Positions 15,001 to 23,491 of a DNA stretch of 64,000 bases are shown here, one piece after another. Position 1 is the stretch's first letter; each line of letters opens with the position of its first letter. Origin of the DNA: JBBRYW01 sp038253945 (GTDB lineage Bacteria > Actinomycetota > Thermoleophilia > Gaiellales > Gaiellaceae); the NCBI GenBank assembly GCA_038253945.1, contig JBBSGR010000007.1, positions 54,369 to 118,368 on the forward strand, written 5' to 3'. Below the pieces are notes generated by a model. It saw only the letters and a program-made list of their open reading frames with translations, was not told the DNA's origin and made no database searches. A program made the position numbers and the translations under genes.

Positions 15001-15633
15001 ATGCGCTTTCGCACGATCCTGTTCGACCTCGACGGCACCTTGATCGACTCCGGTGAGATCATCTTCGCCTCCTTCCGCCACGCGACGCAGGCCGTCCTCG
15101 CGCGCGAGGTGAGAGATGACGAGTTGCTCGCCGTCGTCGGCCGCGGCCTTCGAGAGGAGATGGAGGCGCTGGGGGGCGACCGCGCCGAGGAGCTGATTCA
15201 GGCCTACCGCGAGCACAACGAGCCGCTCCACCGGGAGCTCAGGTCGTTCGAGGGCATCCTGGAGGTGCTGCCGTCTCTGCGCGACCAGGGTCGGTCGCTC
15301 GGGATCGTCACGTCGAAGCGCCGTGCGACGGTCGCGCTCGCCTTCGCCGTGCTCCCGCTCGAGAGCCTGTTCGACGTCGTCGTGTCCGCCGAGGACACGG
15401 CACATCTGAAGCCACATCCCGAGCCGATCCAGCTGGCGCTCGAGCGGCTCGGCGCCGAGCCCGACTCGGCAGCCTACGTGGGCGATTCGCCGTTCGACGT
15501 GGCGGCGGCGAAGGCGGCCGGCGTCTTCGCCGTGGCGGTGACGTGGGGCGGCATCTTCCCGCTCGAACGGATCGAGGCCGAGGGCCCCGATGCCGTCGTG
15601 AACACGCCCGAGGAACTCGTTGGCGTCATCTAA
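15001..15633 (+). CDS. HAD-superfamily phosphatase, Gph/PpaX-like
   Basis: 210 aa. HAD motif I FDLDGTLIDSG, motif II GIVTSKRR (Thr-Ser), motif III Lys in HLKPHPEP and motif IV YVGDSPFDVAAAKAAG. The helical cap between motifs I and II fits subclass C1, as in phosphoglycolate phosphatase and pyrophosphatase PpaX. The substrate cannot be fixed from sequence. It overlaps the start of ligA by 14 bases, so the two are probably cotranscribed from the promoter just upstream. Confidence 0.85.
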   Translation: MRFRTILFDLDGTLIDSGEIIFASFRHATQAVLAREVRDDELLAVVGRGLREEMEALGGDRAEELIQAYREHNEPLHRELRSFEGILEVLPSLRDQGRSLGIVTSKRRATVALAFAVLPLESLFDVVVSAEDTAHLKPHPEPIQLALERLGAEPDSAAYVGDSPFDVAAAKAAGVFAVAVTWGGIFPLERIEAEGPDAVVNTPEELVGVI

Positions 15634-17629
15634 GGCCGCGCGGCGGGCCGGCGAGCTGAGGCAACAGCTCGAGCACCACCTCTACCGCTACCACGTCCTC
15701 GACGAGCCGGAGATCTCGGACGCCGAATACGACCGCCTCTACGACGAGCTCCTCCAGCTCGAGCACGCTCACCCGAAGCTCGTCACTCCCGACTCGCCCA
15801 CGCAGCGCGTCGGCGCGCCCCCGTCGGACCGCTTCCGCAAGGTCGATCACCTCTCGCCGATGGGATCGCTCGAGAAGGTGACGACGGACGACGGCATCGA
15901 GAAGTGGGCCGAGGACGTGCGCAAGCGGCTCGACTCCGACGAGCCGGTCTCCTACGTGACCGAACCGAAGATTGACGGCTCGGCGATCTCGCTCGTCTAC
16001 GAGGACGGCACTTTCGTCCGCGGGGCGACGCGCGGGGACGGATCGCGCGGGGAGGACGTGACGGTGAACCTGCGGACGATCAAGGCGATCCCGCTCTCGC
16101 TACGCCTGTCGGACGGTGAGGCGCCGCCGCCGGTGATCGAGGTTCGCGGCGAGGTCTACCTGCCCCTGTCCGGGTTTCTGGGCTTGAACGAGCGGCTTGT
16201 CGCGGAGGGCAAGAAGCCGGCTCCGAACCCAAGAAACGCTGCGGCGGGCTCGCTGCGTCAGCTCAATCCCGAGATCACAGCCTCGCGCCCGCTGTCGATC
16301 TGGGTCTACGGCGTGGGCTACCACGAGGGCGTCGAGTTCTCCTCCCAGTGGAATGCGCTCGAGTGGCTCCGGGCGCGCGGCTTTCGCACGAACCCCTTCG
16401 CGGGCCGGCACGAGACGATCGGCGAGGTCGCTGCCGTGTGCACGGAGTGGGAGCGCCGCCGGATCGAGCTCGACTACGAGATCGACGGGATCGTGATCAA
16501 GGTCGACGACGTCGAGCAGCAGCGCATCCTCGGCGCCCTGCATGGGCGTCCGCGCTGGGCGCGCGCCTTCAAGTGGGCGCCCATGACAGCGCAGACGAAG
16601 CTGCTCGGGATCCACATCCGAGTCGGGCGCACCGGCGCGCTCAACCCGTGGGCTCGGCTCGAGCCCGTCGAGGTCGGCGGCGTGACCGTGTCGACCGCCA
16701 CGCTCCACAACGAGGAGGACATCAACCGCAAGGACATCCGAGAGGGCGACGTCGTCGTCGTGCAGCGGGCGGGCGACGTGATTCCTCAGGTCGTCGGGCC
16801 GGTCCTGCCTCATCGCCCGGGGACGAAGCGATTTGCGATGCCGAGGAAGTGTCCGCTCTGCGGCTCGGACGTCGTCAAGCCCGAGAGCGAGGCGATGCAT
16901 CGTTGCCCGAACCGGGCCTGCCCCTCGCGGGGCCTGGAGGCGCTGATCAACTGGGTCGGGGCGGCCGCGGACATCGAAGGAGTCGGCGAGCAGTTCGTCC
17001 GCCGGCTCTGGGATCTCGGCCTGCTGCGCTCGATGCCCGACCTCTACCGGCTGACGAAAGAGCAACTCGTCGAGCTCGAGGGCTACGGCGAGATCTCCGC
17101 CCGAAACGCGATCGAGGCGATCGAGGAGTCGAAGCGCATCCCGTTCTCGCGCGTTCTCTTCGGGCTCAACATCCCGAATGTCGGCTGGGTCACGGCGCAG
17201 AACCTCGCGCGCCACTCCGGCTCGGTTGACCGGCTGCTCGCGGCGAGCCAGGAGGAGATCCAGGAGGTCGACGGCATCGGGCCGGACCGCGCCGAGTCGA
17301 TCGCCGAGTGGTTTGCAGACGAGGACAACCGCCGCCTGGTCGCGGAGCTACGCGACCTGGGACTGCGATTCGAGCTCGGCGAGGAAGAGCGGCCGGTCGA
17401 AGGGCCGCTGACCGGATCGACCTACGTGCTCACCGGAACGCTCGAGCGATTCTCCCGCGACGCAGCCAAGCGTGCGCTCGAGGAGCGCGGTGCCAAGGTG
17501 GCGGACTCGGTCTCGAAGAAGACCTCCGGCGTGGTCGCCGGCGAGAACCCTGGCTCGAAGCTCGCACGGGCACAATCGCTCGGAGTTCCTGTGCTCTCGG
17601 AGGACGATCTGCTGGCGCTACTTGACTGA
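15620..17629 (+). CDS. ligA: NAD+-dependent DNA ligase LigA
   Basis: 669 aa, normal. Domain Ia YHVLDEPEISDAEYDRLYDEL; adenylation site Lys in TEPKIDGSAISLV; GSLRQLNPEI; a four-Cys zinc finger (CPLCGSDVV ... HRCPNRACPSR); helix-hairpin-helix repeats; C-terminal BRCT domain (about residues 590-669). The TTG at 15620 is the only start before conserved sequence and overlaps the HAD gene by 14 bases. It seals nicks in replication and repair. Its 3' end overlaps the converging dacB by 12 bases. Confidence 0.97.
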   Translation: MASSKAARRAGELRQQLEHHLYRYHVLDEPEISDAEYDRLYDELLQLEHAHPKLVTPDSPTQRVGAPPSDRFRKVDHLSPMGSLEKVTTDDGIEKWAEDVRKRLDSDEPVSYVTEPKIDGSAISLVYEDGTFVRGATRGDGSRGEDVTVNLRTIKAIPLSLRLSDGEAPPPVIEVRGEVYLPLSGFLGLNERLVAEGKKPAPNPRNAAAGSLRQLNPEITASRPLSIWVYGVGYHEGVEFSSQWNALEWLRARGFRTNPFAGRHETIGEVAAVCTEWERRRIELDYEIDGIVIKVDDVEQQRILGALHGRPRWARAFKWAPMTAQTKLLGIHIRVGRTGALNPWARLEPVEVGGVTVSTATLHNEEDINRKDIREGDVVVVQRAGDVIPQVVGPVLPHRPGTKRFAMPRKCPLCGSDVVKPESEAMHRCPNRACPSRGLEALINWVGAAADIEGVGEQFVRRLWDLGLLRSMPDLYRLTKEQLVELEGYGEISARNAIEAIEESKRIPFSRVLFGLNIPNVGWVTAQNLARHSGSVDRLLAASQEEIQEVDGIGPDRAESIAEWFADEDNRRLVAELRDLGLRFELGEEERPVEGPLTGSTYVLTGTLERFSRDAAKRALEERGAKVADSVSKKTSGVVAGENPGSKLARAQSLGVPVLSEDDLLALLD

Positions 17630-18841
17630 GGCCAGGGTGGTCACAAAGCGATCCTGGGCACGCTGGGCCCACCAGCTGGCGATCGGGAAGCCGTTGTTCA
17701 GTACGGAGAAGGCGAACCGCCGCTTGACATAACCGGAGAGTGCCGACGAGCGCGACGTCGTTCCGGTCTTCGCCACGACGTTCCCGCGCGTGGGTCGCCG
17801 GCCCATCCGAGTGCGAAGGGTGCCGTTTCGCCCCGCGACCGCAAGAACGCCGAAGAACGTCGGCCGCAGCTGCGGGCTCGCCCAGGCCGACTCGAGGATG
17901 CCGACGAGCGCCCGCGCGGTCACGCGATCGAGGAGCGACAGGCCGGAGCCGTCGACGATCCGAACGCCGGCGAGCGGGACGCCGTCCGCTGCGAGTGTGC
18001 GGGTGACGACTGCCGCTCCGGCGCCGGTGGAGCCGCGACCGCCGTACAGACCCCCGAGCTCCTTGAGCAGCATCTCGGCGGTGAAGTTGTCGCTCTCTCG
18101 GTCCATGAAACGTAGAACCTTCCAGAGCGGTGGCGAGAAGCTGCTGGCCAGCGGTTGGGCAGAAGCGCTCGCGATTCCGCCGGCAGCCCGCCCCGCGACC
18201 GAGACGCCGACCGAGCGAAGCGCCCGCGTGAAAACCGAGGCAGCCGCGAGCGCCGGCCGAAGCGTGAGAATATTCCTCACCCGGCCACGATCGACGACGA
18301 GCGCCGACAGGGGCGGGCACTCGTTGAGATAGAACGATGACCTCCATCCCGGCGCCGTGCGGCGCTTGTCGAAGAAGGATTCGTCCCCCACGACCCGGCC
18401 GCCAACATGGCGAATCCCAAGGCTCCTGATCCGTCGCGCGAGCGAGGTGAGCCGGCCGCCCCTAAGGGTCGGGTCGCCGTATCCCTTGAGGACGAGGTTG
18501 CCGCGCCAAGTCGCGCCCTGTTGGTGACCCTCGCCCAAGACATCGGTCTTGGCGCGAAAGCCGGGGCCCAGGACGACCAGCGCGGCGTAGGTGACCGCCA
18601 ACTTCTCGTTCGAAGCCGGCGCAAGCGAACGGGCTCCGTTCTTCGCGAAGAGCACTTTGCCGGTCTCGAGATCCAGCGCGAACGCCGCGGTTTGGGTGGC
18701 GCTTACCTGCGGCACGACCAGCGCCCGCGCCAGCCTGTGCCAGAGCGTCCCGCCACCGGCGTGCGCGGGAGGGGCACCTGCGCCGACGCTTCCGGTCGCC
18801 ACGGCGGCAAGGAGGCAGGTAGCCACTCGTCCTCGGGTCAC
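17618..18841 (-). CDS. dacB: D-alanyl-D-alanine carboxypeptidase, PBP4/DacB type (peptidase S13)
   Basis: 407 aa with an N-terminal signal peptide ending near APPAHA. The three penicillin-binding motifs are present: SxxK in LAPASNEKLAV, SxN in RESDNFTAEMLL, and KTG in NVVAKTGTTSRSS. The ~150-residue insertion between SxxK and SxN is typical of class C PBPs. It trims or crosslinks peptidoglycan outside the membrane. It diverges from the NlpC/P60 gene, suggesting shared control of wall-remodelling enzymes. Confidence 0.92.
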   Translation of the reverse strand: MTRGRVATCLLAAVATGSVGAGAPPAHAGGGTLWHRLARALVVPQVSATQTAAFALDLETGKVLFAKNGARSLAPASNEKLAVTYAALVVLGPGFRAKTDVLGEGHQQGATWRGNLVLKGYGDPTLRGGRLTSLARRIRSLGIRHVGGRVVGDESFFDKRRTAPGWRSSFYLNECPPLSALVVDRGRVRNILTLRPALAAASVFTRALRSVGVSVAGRAAGGIASASAQPLASSFSPPLWKVLRFMDRESDNFTAEMLLKELGGLYGGRGSTGAGAAVVTRTLAADGVPLAGVRIVDGSGLSLLDRVTARALVGILESAWASPQLRPTFFGVLAVAGRNGTLRTRMGRRPTRGNVVAKTGTTSRSSALSGYVKRRFAFSVLNNGFPIASWWAQRAQDRFVTTLASVK

Positions 18842-18950
18842 ATGCGTGTTGTACCGCGTGGAGCCGACGCCGCCGGAATCCGACTCGTGGCCTGTCGAAC
18901 GATTCCGGGCAGTTCCGTCGGGTTTCGCGGATCTGGGCTACGGTAGGCGG

Positions 18951-18979
18951 TTGCAACCCCCCAAACGGATTGCTAGGGT
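18951..18979 (+). promoter_or_regulatory. Promoter of the NlpC/P60 gene
   Basis: TTGCAA (18951-18956), 17-base spacer, TAGGGT (18974-18979). Predicted transcription start is about 18986. This rules out the most upstream in-frame TTG (18970), which lies inside the promoter, and favours the TTG at 19009. Confidence 0.5.
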
Positions 18980-19008
18980 GCCGCGCTTGTGGACGACCAC
19001 CCTGGTCG

Positions 19009-20196
19009 TTGGCCCCTCAGTCACAGCCCCGAGCCAAGGTAGTCATCAGCGTAACGCGACGACATTCCCTCGTTCTCCTGACGGGCCTTGCGGCGGCCCT
19101 GACGGTCGTCGGGCCCGGTCTCGGCGCCCCATCAGCCGTCGCATCGAAGCAAGCGCAGGTCGATCGAGTTCTCGCCCAGATCCAGGGCCTGGACTCGAGC
19201 CTCGAGCGCGCCGTCGAGGCGTACAACGCCGCGACGTACAAGCTGAACAAGATCCGGGGAGATCTGCGCACGAACAAGCATCACCTCGTGCTCGCGCGGA
19301 AGAACCTGCGCCGGTCGCGAGCCGAGCTGTCCGCACGGCTCGTCGCGCTCTACACGTCGAGCGACGACACGTCGTCGATGGGCGTGCTGCTCGGCTCCAC
19401 CAGCCTCAACGACCTGCTGAGCCGGATCGATGCGACCGACCGCGTCTCCCACCAGGACGCCCAGGTCGACCGGGAAGTGATCACGTTCCGGGACGAGGTG
19501 AAGCGCGAGCGCGGCCAGCTCGTCAGCGCCCGCCGCCACCAGACCGCGGTCGTCCAGGAGCAGGCTGCGCACCGAGCCTCGATCCAGCAGCAGCTCTCCG
19601 AGCGCCAACGCCTCGTCGCCTCGATTCGGTCCGAGATCGAACGGTTGCAGGCAGCCGAGCGGGCGCGGCAGGCTCGGGAGGCCGCTGCTGCGCGTCGCCG
19701 GCTCGCGCTGGCCGCCAGTCATCCGGTCGTGCCGAACCCGGTCGTCCAGGCGATAACTGCTCCCACCTCGACGTCGACGACTTCCGCCGAAGCTTCGGCG
19801 CCCGCCGTCGCGCCGCCGGCGCCGCCGGTCTCGACTGCTCCACCTGCGAGCTACGGCGACGTCGTCTCGATCGCGATGCGCTACCTGGGCACGCCGTACG
19901 TGTGGGGCGGCGCCTCGCCGAGCGGTTTCGACTGCTCCGGGTTCGTCATGTACGTCTTCGCGCAGGTCGGCGTCTCGCTCCCGCACTACACCGGTGCGCA
20001 GTACTCGATGGGCTCACCTGTGTCGCGCTCGGAGCTTCAGCCAGGCGACCTCGTCTTCTTCAACGGCCTCGGACACGAAGGCATCTACATCGGCGGTAAT
20101 CAGTTCATCCACTCGCCGCACACCGGCGACGTGGTCAAGATCTCGAGCATGACCGGTTACTACACGTCGAACTACGTCGGCGCGCGACGGATGTAG
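19009..20196 (+). CDS. Secreted NlpC/P60 peptidoglycan endopeptidase with coiled coil
   Basis: About 395 aa from TTG 19009; the start is uncertain because no ATG or GTG precedes the signal segment (RRHSLVLLTGLAAALTVVGPG). A long coiled coil (about residues 45-235) is followed by a Pro/Ser/Thr linker and the NlpC/P60 domain: GTPYVWGGASPSGFDCSGFVMYV (catalytic Cys), LQPGDLVFFNGLGHEGIYIG (His) and HSPHTGDVV. RipA/CwlO-like architecture, expected to cut stem peptides during cell separation. It ends 3 bases from the converging synthetase gene. Confidence 0.9.
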   Translation: MAPQSQPRAKVVISVTRRHSLVLLTGLAAALTVVGPGLGAPSAVASKQAQVDRVLAQIQGLDSSLERAVEAYNAATYKLNKIRGDLRTNKHHLVLARKNLRRSRAELSARLVALYTSSDDTSSMGVLLGSTSLNDLLSRIDATDRVSHQDAQVDREVITFRDEVKRERGQLVSARRHQTAVVQEQAAHRASIQQQLSERQRLVASIRSEIERLQAAERARQAREAAAARRRLALAASHPVVPNPVVQAITAPTSTSTTSAEASAPAVAPPAPPVSTAPPASYGDVVSIAMRYLGTPYVWGGASPSGFDCSGFVMYVFAQVGVSLPHYTGAQYSMGSPVSRSELQPGDLVFFNGLGHEGIYIGGNQFIHSPHTGDVVKISSMTGYYTSNYVGARRM

Positions 20197-20199
20197 TTG

Positions 20200-22008
20200 T
20201 CAAGCGGCGGAGTCTCCGCCGTACAACCTCTCTATCTCCGCCGCGAAGTGCCGCTCGGAGACCCGCCGCCTGAGCTTTAGCGTCGGTGTCACCTCGCCCT
20301 CGTCTGCGGAGAAGTCCCGCGGCAGAACGGCGAACCGCTTGATCTGCTCGAAGCGCGCGAGACGGTCGTTCACGTGGTCGACGGCCGTTTGCAGCTCGTC
20401 GCGGAGCTCGGAGCTCGTCGAGAGGGCCTCGACGTCGATCGTGCGCTCGCGCTGCTTCGCCCATTTTCCCGCCTCGTCCTCGTCGAGCGTCAGAAGCGCG
20501 GCCACGTAGGGCCGTCGGTCACCCACCACGAGGGCCTGTGAGACCAGCGGGATTCCCTTGAGCGCGCTCTCGAGATTCTGCGGCGAGACGTTCTTCCCAC
20601 CGGCCGTGACGATGATGTCCTTCTTGCGGTCGGTGAGCGTAAGGAAGCCGTCGGGGTCGAACCAGCCCACGTCGCCCGTGTGGAGCCAGCCGTCCGCATC
20701 GAGCGTCTGGCGCGTCGCCTCCTCGTCGTTCAGATAGCCGGCGAAGACGGTCTCACCTCGAACCAGGATCTCGCCATCGTCGGCCGTGCGGACCTCGAAG
20801 CCTGGGAACGGGCGCCCGACAGTTCCGAACTTGATCCGACCGGGGAGGTTGACCGTGCATGCCGTGGTGCACTCGGATTGCCCGTAGCCTTCGAGGATCG
20901 GGATATCGAGGGCGAGGAAGAACTCTCCGACCTCCTTAGCAAGCGGTGCGCCGCCCGAGATCGCCGCCCGCAGTCGGCCGCCGAGCCGTTCCTTGACGCG
21001 GGAATACACGATGCGGTGCGCCACGCGATGCTGGAGGGCGAGCGCTGGGGGGAGTGCGGCGCCGCGTTGCTTGTACGGGCTCGCCCGGTAGCCGACGTCG
21101 AGGGCCCACGCGACGAGGCGCCGCCGCACGCCCCGGGCCTCGGCGAACTGCTCCTGGACGGCGGCCTGCATCTTCTCATAGAGACGCGGCACGCTGGGAA
21201 GGAGTGTCGGGCGGACCTCCGCGAGGACGTCGCGCACACGGAGAGGGTCTGAGAGAAGCGCCGTCGTGAAGCCGACGTGCACGCCGGCCAGGTGGAGCAG
21301 CCGGCCGAAGTTGTGGGCGAGCGGCAGGAAGAGGAGAACCACCTCCTCGCCTTCGATCAGGCCTGGAAGACGGGCTGCCGCGCGCGTCATCTCGACGTAG
21401 CTTCGGTGCTGAACGACGCACGCCTTCGGAGGGCCGGTCGTGCCGGAGGTGTACTGGTACGTGAAGACATCGTTCTCGTCCAGCGCGCCCGACGCTTCGT
21501 CGAGCGCGCCCGGCCGCTCGGCGGCGTACCGGCGGCCGTCCTCGGCGAGGCGGTCGAGCTCGTCGAAGGGCACGACGTACGTGAGTTTCCCGGCGCGCTC
21601 GAGAGCGGGCGGGCGCACCGCCTCGTCGACGAAGATCCCGACAGCGCCCGAGTGGTCGAGGATGTAGCGACACTCGTCAGAGCTGCTGTTTGGGTAGATC
21701 GGAACTCCGATCCCCCCGACGAGCGCGAGAGCGAGGTCGACCAGCACCCAGTCCAGAGTCGTGCGACCGAGGATCGCGACCGGATCGCCTCGCCGGATGC
21801 CGAGGGAGAGCATCCCGTTTGCGAGCTCGTCCACACGACGGGCCGTCTCCTGCCAGGACACCTGCTGCCAGCCGTCGTCGCGCTCGACCAGATAGGCGGG
21901 TCGCGTGCGTGGCTCGCTCACGGCCTCTCGCCACAGCGCGGCCACCGTTCGGCTCGAGCCCGCTTGGGCGCCGCCCTCGCGGGCGGCCGAGACGGTGGAG
22001 CGCGCCAT
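20200..22008 (-). CDS. Long-chain acyl-CoA synthetase (AMP-binding, FadD15-like)
   Basis: 602 aa from ATG 22008 (MARSTVSAAREGG). The frame is open 50 codons further, but that part is not family-like and overlaps the divergent ku start. AMP-binding motif YTSGTTGPPKACVV, GYGQSECTTACTVN, the hinge TGDVGWFDPDGFLTLTDRKKD, and the catalytic Lys near the end (TLKLRRRV). Activates fatty acids through acyl-AMP to acyl-CoA. Convergent with the NlpC/P60 gene, divergent from ku. Confidence 0.9.
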   Translation of the reverse strand: MARSTVSAAREGGAQAGSSRTVAALWREAVSEPRTRPAYLVERDDGWQQVSWQETARRVDELANGMLSLGIRRGDPVAILGRTTLDWVLVDLALALVGGIGVPIYPNSSSDECRYILDHSGAVGIFVDEAVRPPALERAGKLTYVVPFDELDRLAEDGRRYAAERPGALDEASGALDENDVFTYQYTSGTTGPPKACVVQHRSYVEMTRAAARLPGLIEGEEVVLLFLPLAHNFGRLLHLAGVHVGFTTALLSDPLRVRDVLAEVRPTLLPSVPRLYEKMQAAVQEQFAEARGVRRRLVAWALDVGYRASPYKQRGAALPPALALQHRVAHRIVYSRVKERLGGRLRAAISGGAPLAKEVGEFFLALDIPILEGYGQSECTTACTVNLPGRIKFGTVGRPFPGFEVRTADDGEILVRGETVFAGYLNDEEATRQTLDADGWLHTGDVGWFDPDGFLTLTDRKKDIIVTAGGKNVSPQNLESALKGIPLVSQALVVGDRRPYVAALLTLDEDEAGKWAKQRERTIDVEALSTSSELRDELQTAVDHVNDRLARFEQIKRFAVLPRDFSADEGEVTPTLKLRRRVSERHFAAEIERLYGGDSAA

Positions 22009-22093
22009 GCGCGGCAAGCTTATGGACGAGCCGTCGGGAAGGGAAGCGACGCCCCGGGGAGAACGGTCAAGTCCAACTACACTGGAAACGGTG

Positions 22094-22945
22094 ATGCGAA
22101 CGATCTGGAACGGCTCGATCAGCTTCGGTCTGGTCAACATTCCGATCGGTCTCGCCATCGCGACGCAGCGCTCCGATGTCGCCTTTCGGACGCTTCATCG
22201 CGAATGCGGGACTCCGATCAAGCAGAAGCGCTACTGCCCCCAGCATGACCGGGACGTCGAGGCCGACGAGCTCGTCAAGGGCTGGGAGGTCACGAAGGGT
22301 CAGTTCGTGCTGGTCGACGAAGCGGACCTCGAATCCGTCGCGCTGCAACGGTCGCAGTCGATCGAGATCGTCCGCTTCGTCAAGCTGGACGAGGTCGACC
22401 CGGTGTTCTTCGATCGGACGTACTACCTCTCGCCGGCCGCCGCCGCCGCCGCGAGGCGCCCCTACGTGCTCCTGCTTCGTGCCATGCAGCAGACGGGCAT
22501 GGCCGCGATCGGGAAGTTCGTGCTCTGGGGCAAGGAGAACCTCTGCCTGATCCGCCCGCATGGCGACTCGCTTGCCCTCGAGACCCTCTTCTTCGGCGAG
22601 GATGTGCGCTCGCGCGCCGAGATCGAGGAGTCCGTCTCGGAGACGGAGGTCAAGAAGGCTGAGCTCGACCTCGCTCGCCAGGTGATCCAGAGTCTGGTTG
22701 GTGAGTTCGAGCCGGCGGAGTTCGAGAACGAATATCGTCGCGATTTGCGCGCGATGCTCGAGGCGAAGGTCGCCGGTCAGGAGATCGCTCGGCCGGAGCC
22801 GGTGCCGACGGCGCCGGTTGTCGACCTCATGGAGGCGCTCAAGCGAAGTGTGGCCGAGGTCAAGGGTCGGCGCACGCCGTCGGCGCCCAAGCGCGGCACG
22901 TCGGAGCGGGCCGCCTCCAAACGACCGCGGGCCACCGCCCGCTAG
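22094..22945 (+). CDS. ku: Ku protein (non-homologous end joining)
   Basis: 283 aa from ATG 22094, within the usual range. MRTIWNGSISFGLVNIPIGLA at the start, then CGTPIKQKRYCPQHDRDV, YYLSPAAAAAARRPYVLL and the Ku core. The Lys/Arg/Pro-rich tail resembles that of other actinobacterial Ku proteins. It binds DNA ends and recruits LigD, but no ligD lies in the window. A GTG at 22091 is an alternative. TACACT at 22078-22083 is a possible -10 box of a leaderless promoter. Confidence 0.95.
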   Translation: MRTIWNGSISFGLVNIPIGLAIATQRSDVAFRTLHRECGTPIKQKRYCPQHDRDVEADELVKGWEVTKGQFVLVDEADLESVALQRSQSIEIVRFVKLDEVDPVFFDRTYYLSPAAAAAARRPYVLLLRAMQQTGMAAIGKFVLWGKENLCLIRPHGDSLALETLFFGEDVRSRAEIEESVSETEVKKAELDLARQVIQSLVGEFEPAEFENEYRRDLRAMLEAKVAGQEIARPEPVPTAPVVDLMEALKRSVAEVKGRRTPSAPKRGTSERAASKRPRATAR

Positions 22946-22967
22946 TTTCTCCCGCGGGCCCCCTTCT

Positions 22968-23141
22968 TCAGCTCTGCGCGGCCGACCCGCTCTTCGTCTG
23001 CTGCAGCTGCGCCCTGAAAAGCGTCTTGTCGATCTTCCCCTGATAGATCGGCACACCCTCCTCCAGGCAGACGCGGATGATCTCCTCCCGGTCGATCCCG
23101 ATCTCCTTCGACAACTCCTCGGGGGTCAGGTGGTTCGGCAC
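22968..23141 (-). CDS. Small putative HTH protein, 57 aa
   Basis: From GTG 23141 the protein starts VPNHLTPEELSKEIGIDREE and continues IIRVCLEEGVPIYQGKIDKT. The first half reads like a short helix-turn-helix of the excisionase/MerR kind, but I cannot assign a family. GTG 23141 is preferred over a TTG seven codons upstream because GGAAGGAG (23146-23153 on the complement) sits at correct spacing. It lies tail-to-tail with ku. Confidence 0.6.
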   Translation of the reverse strand: MPNHLTPEELSKEIGIDREEIIRVCLEEGVPIYQGKIDKTLFRAQLQQTKSGSAAQS

Positions 23142-23256
23142 GACAGCTCCTTCCCTGGACAAAGAAAAAGCCCGTCTGCGCTCGCAGCGAGCTTCGCGGA
23201 TACTTTCTTCGACTTGTGAGCGGCGCTCAACGAGCCCGCCCTGCGCAAACGGTCAT

Positions 23257-23468
23257 AGGCGTCACTCCGGCGATCGCGGACCCGTAGGGTGGTCATAGAG
23301 CAACCTCTCGAGGCTCATGCGGAGTAAGCGACGGGCAACGCAGGCGTCACTCCGGCGATCCCGGACCCGTAGGGTGGTCATGGAGCAACCGCTCGAGGCT
23401 CATGCGGAGCGAGCGACGGGCGAACGTAGGCGTCACTCCGGCGATCCCGGACCCGTAGGGTGGTCATG
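23257..23468 (+). repeat. 85/86-bp tandem repeat, about 2.5 copies
   Basis: Units begin with AGGCGTCACTCCGG at 23257, 23342 and 23428; the third breaks off near 23468. Copies differ at a few bases (ATCGCGG in the first against ATCCCGG in the other two; TAAGCGACGGG against CGAGCGACGGG). Each full unit contains CCCGTAGGGTGGTCAT and CTCGAGGCTCATGCGGAG. The array fills most of the gene-free 23142-23491 gap and ends 10 bases before the probable -10 box of the next gene. No ORF is convincing. Confidence 0.85.
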
Positions 23469-23491
23469 CCCCGCAAGGATAATCGGATGCC

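Noticed and set aside
16100..17215. 371-codon minus-strand frame inside ligA
   Set aside because: Fully antisense to a clear LigA; composition is that of a shadow frame.
23342..23468. Tandem repeats considered as a CRISPR array
   Set aside because: Units are 85-86 bp and nearly identical throughout, with no unique spacers and no cas genes.
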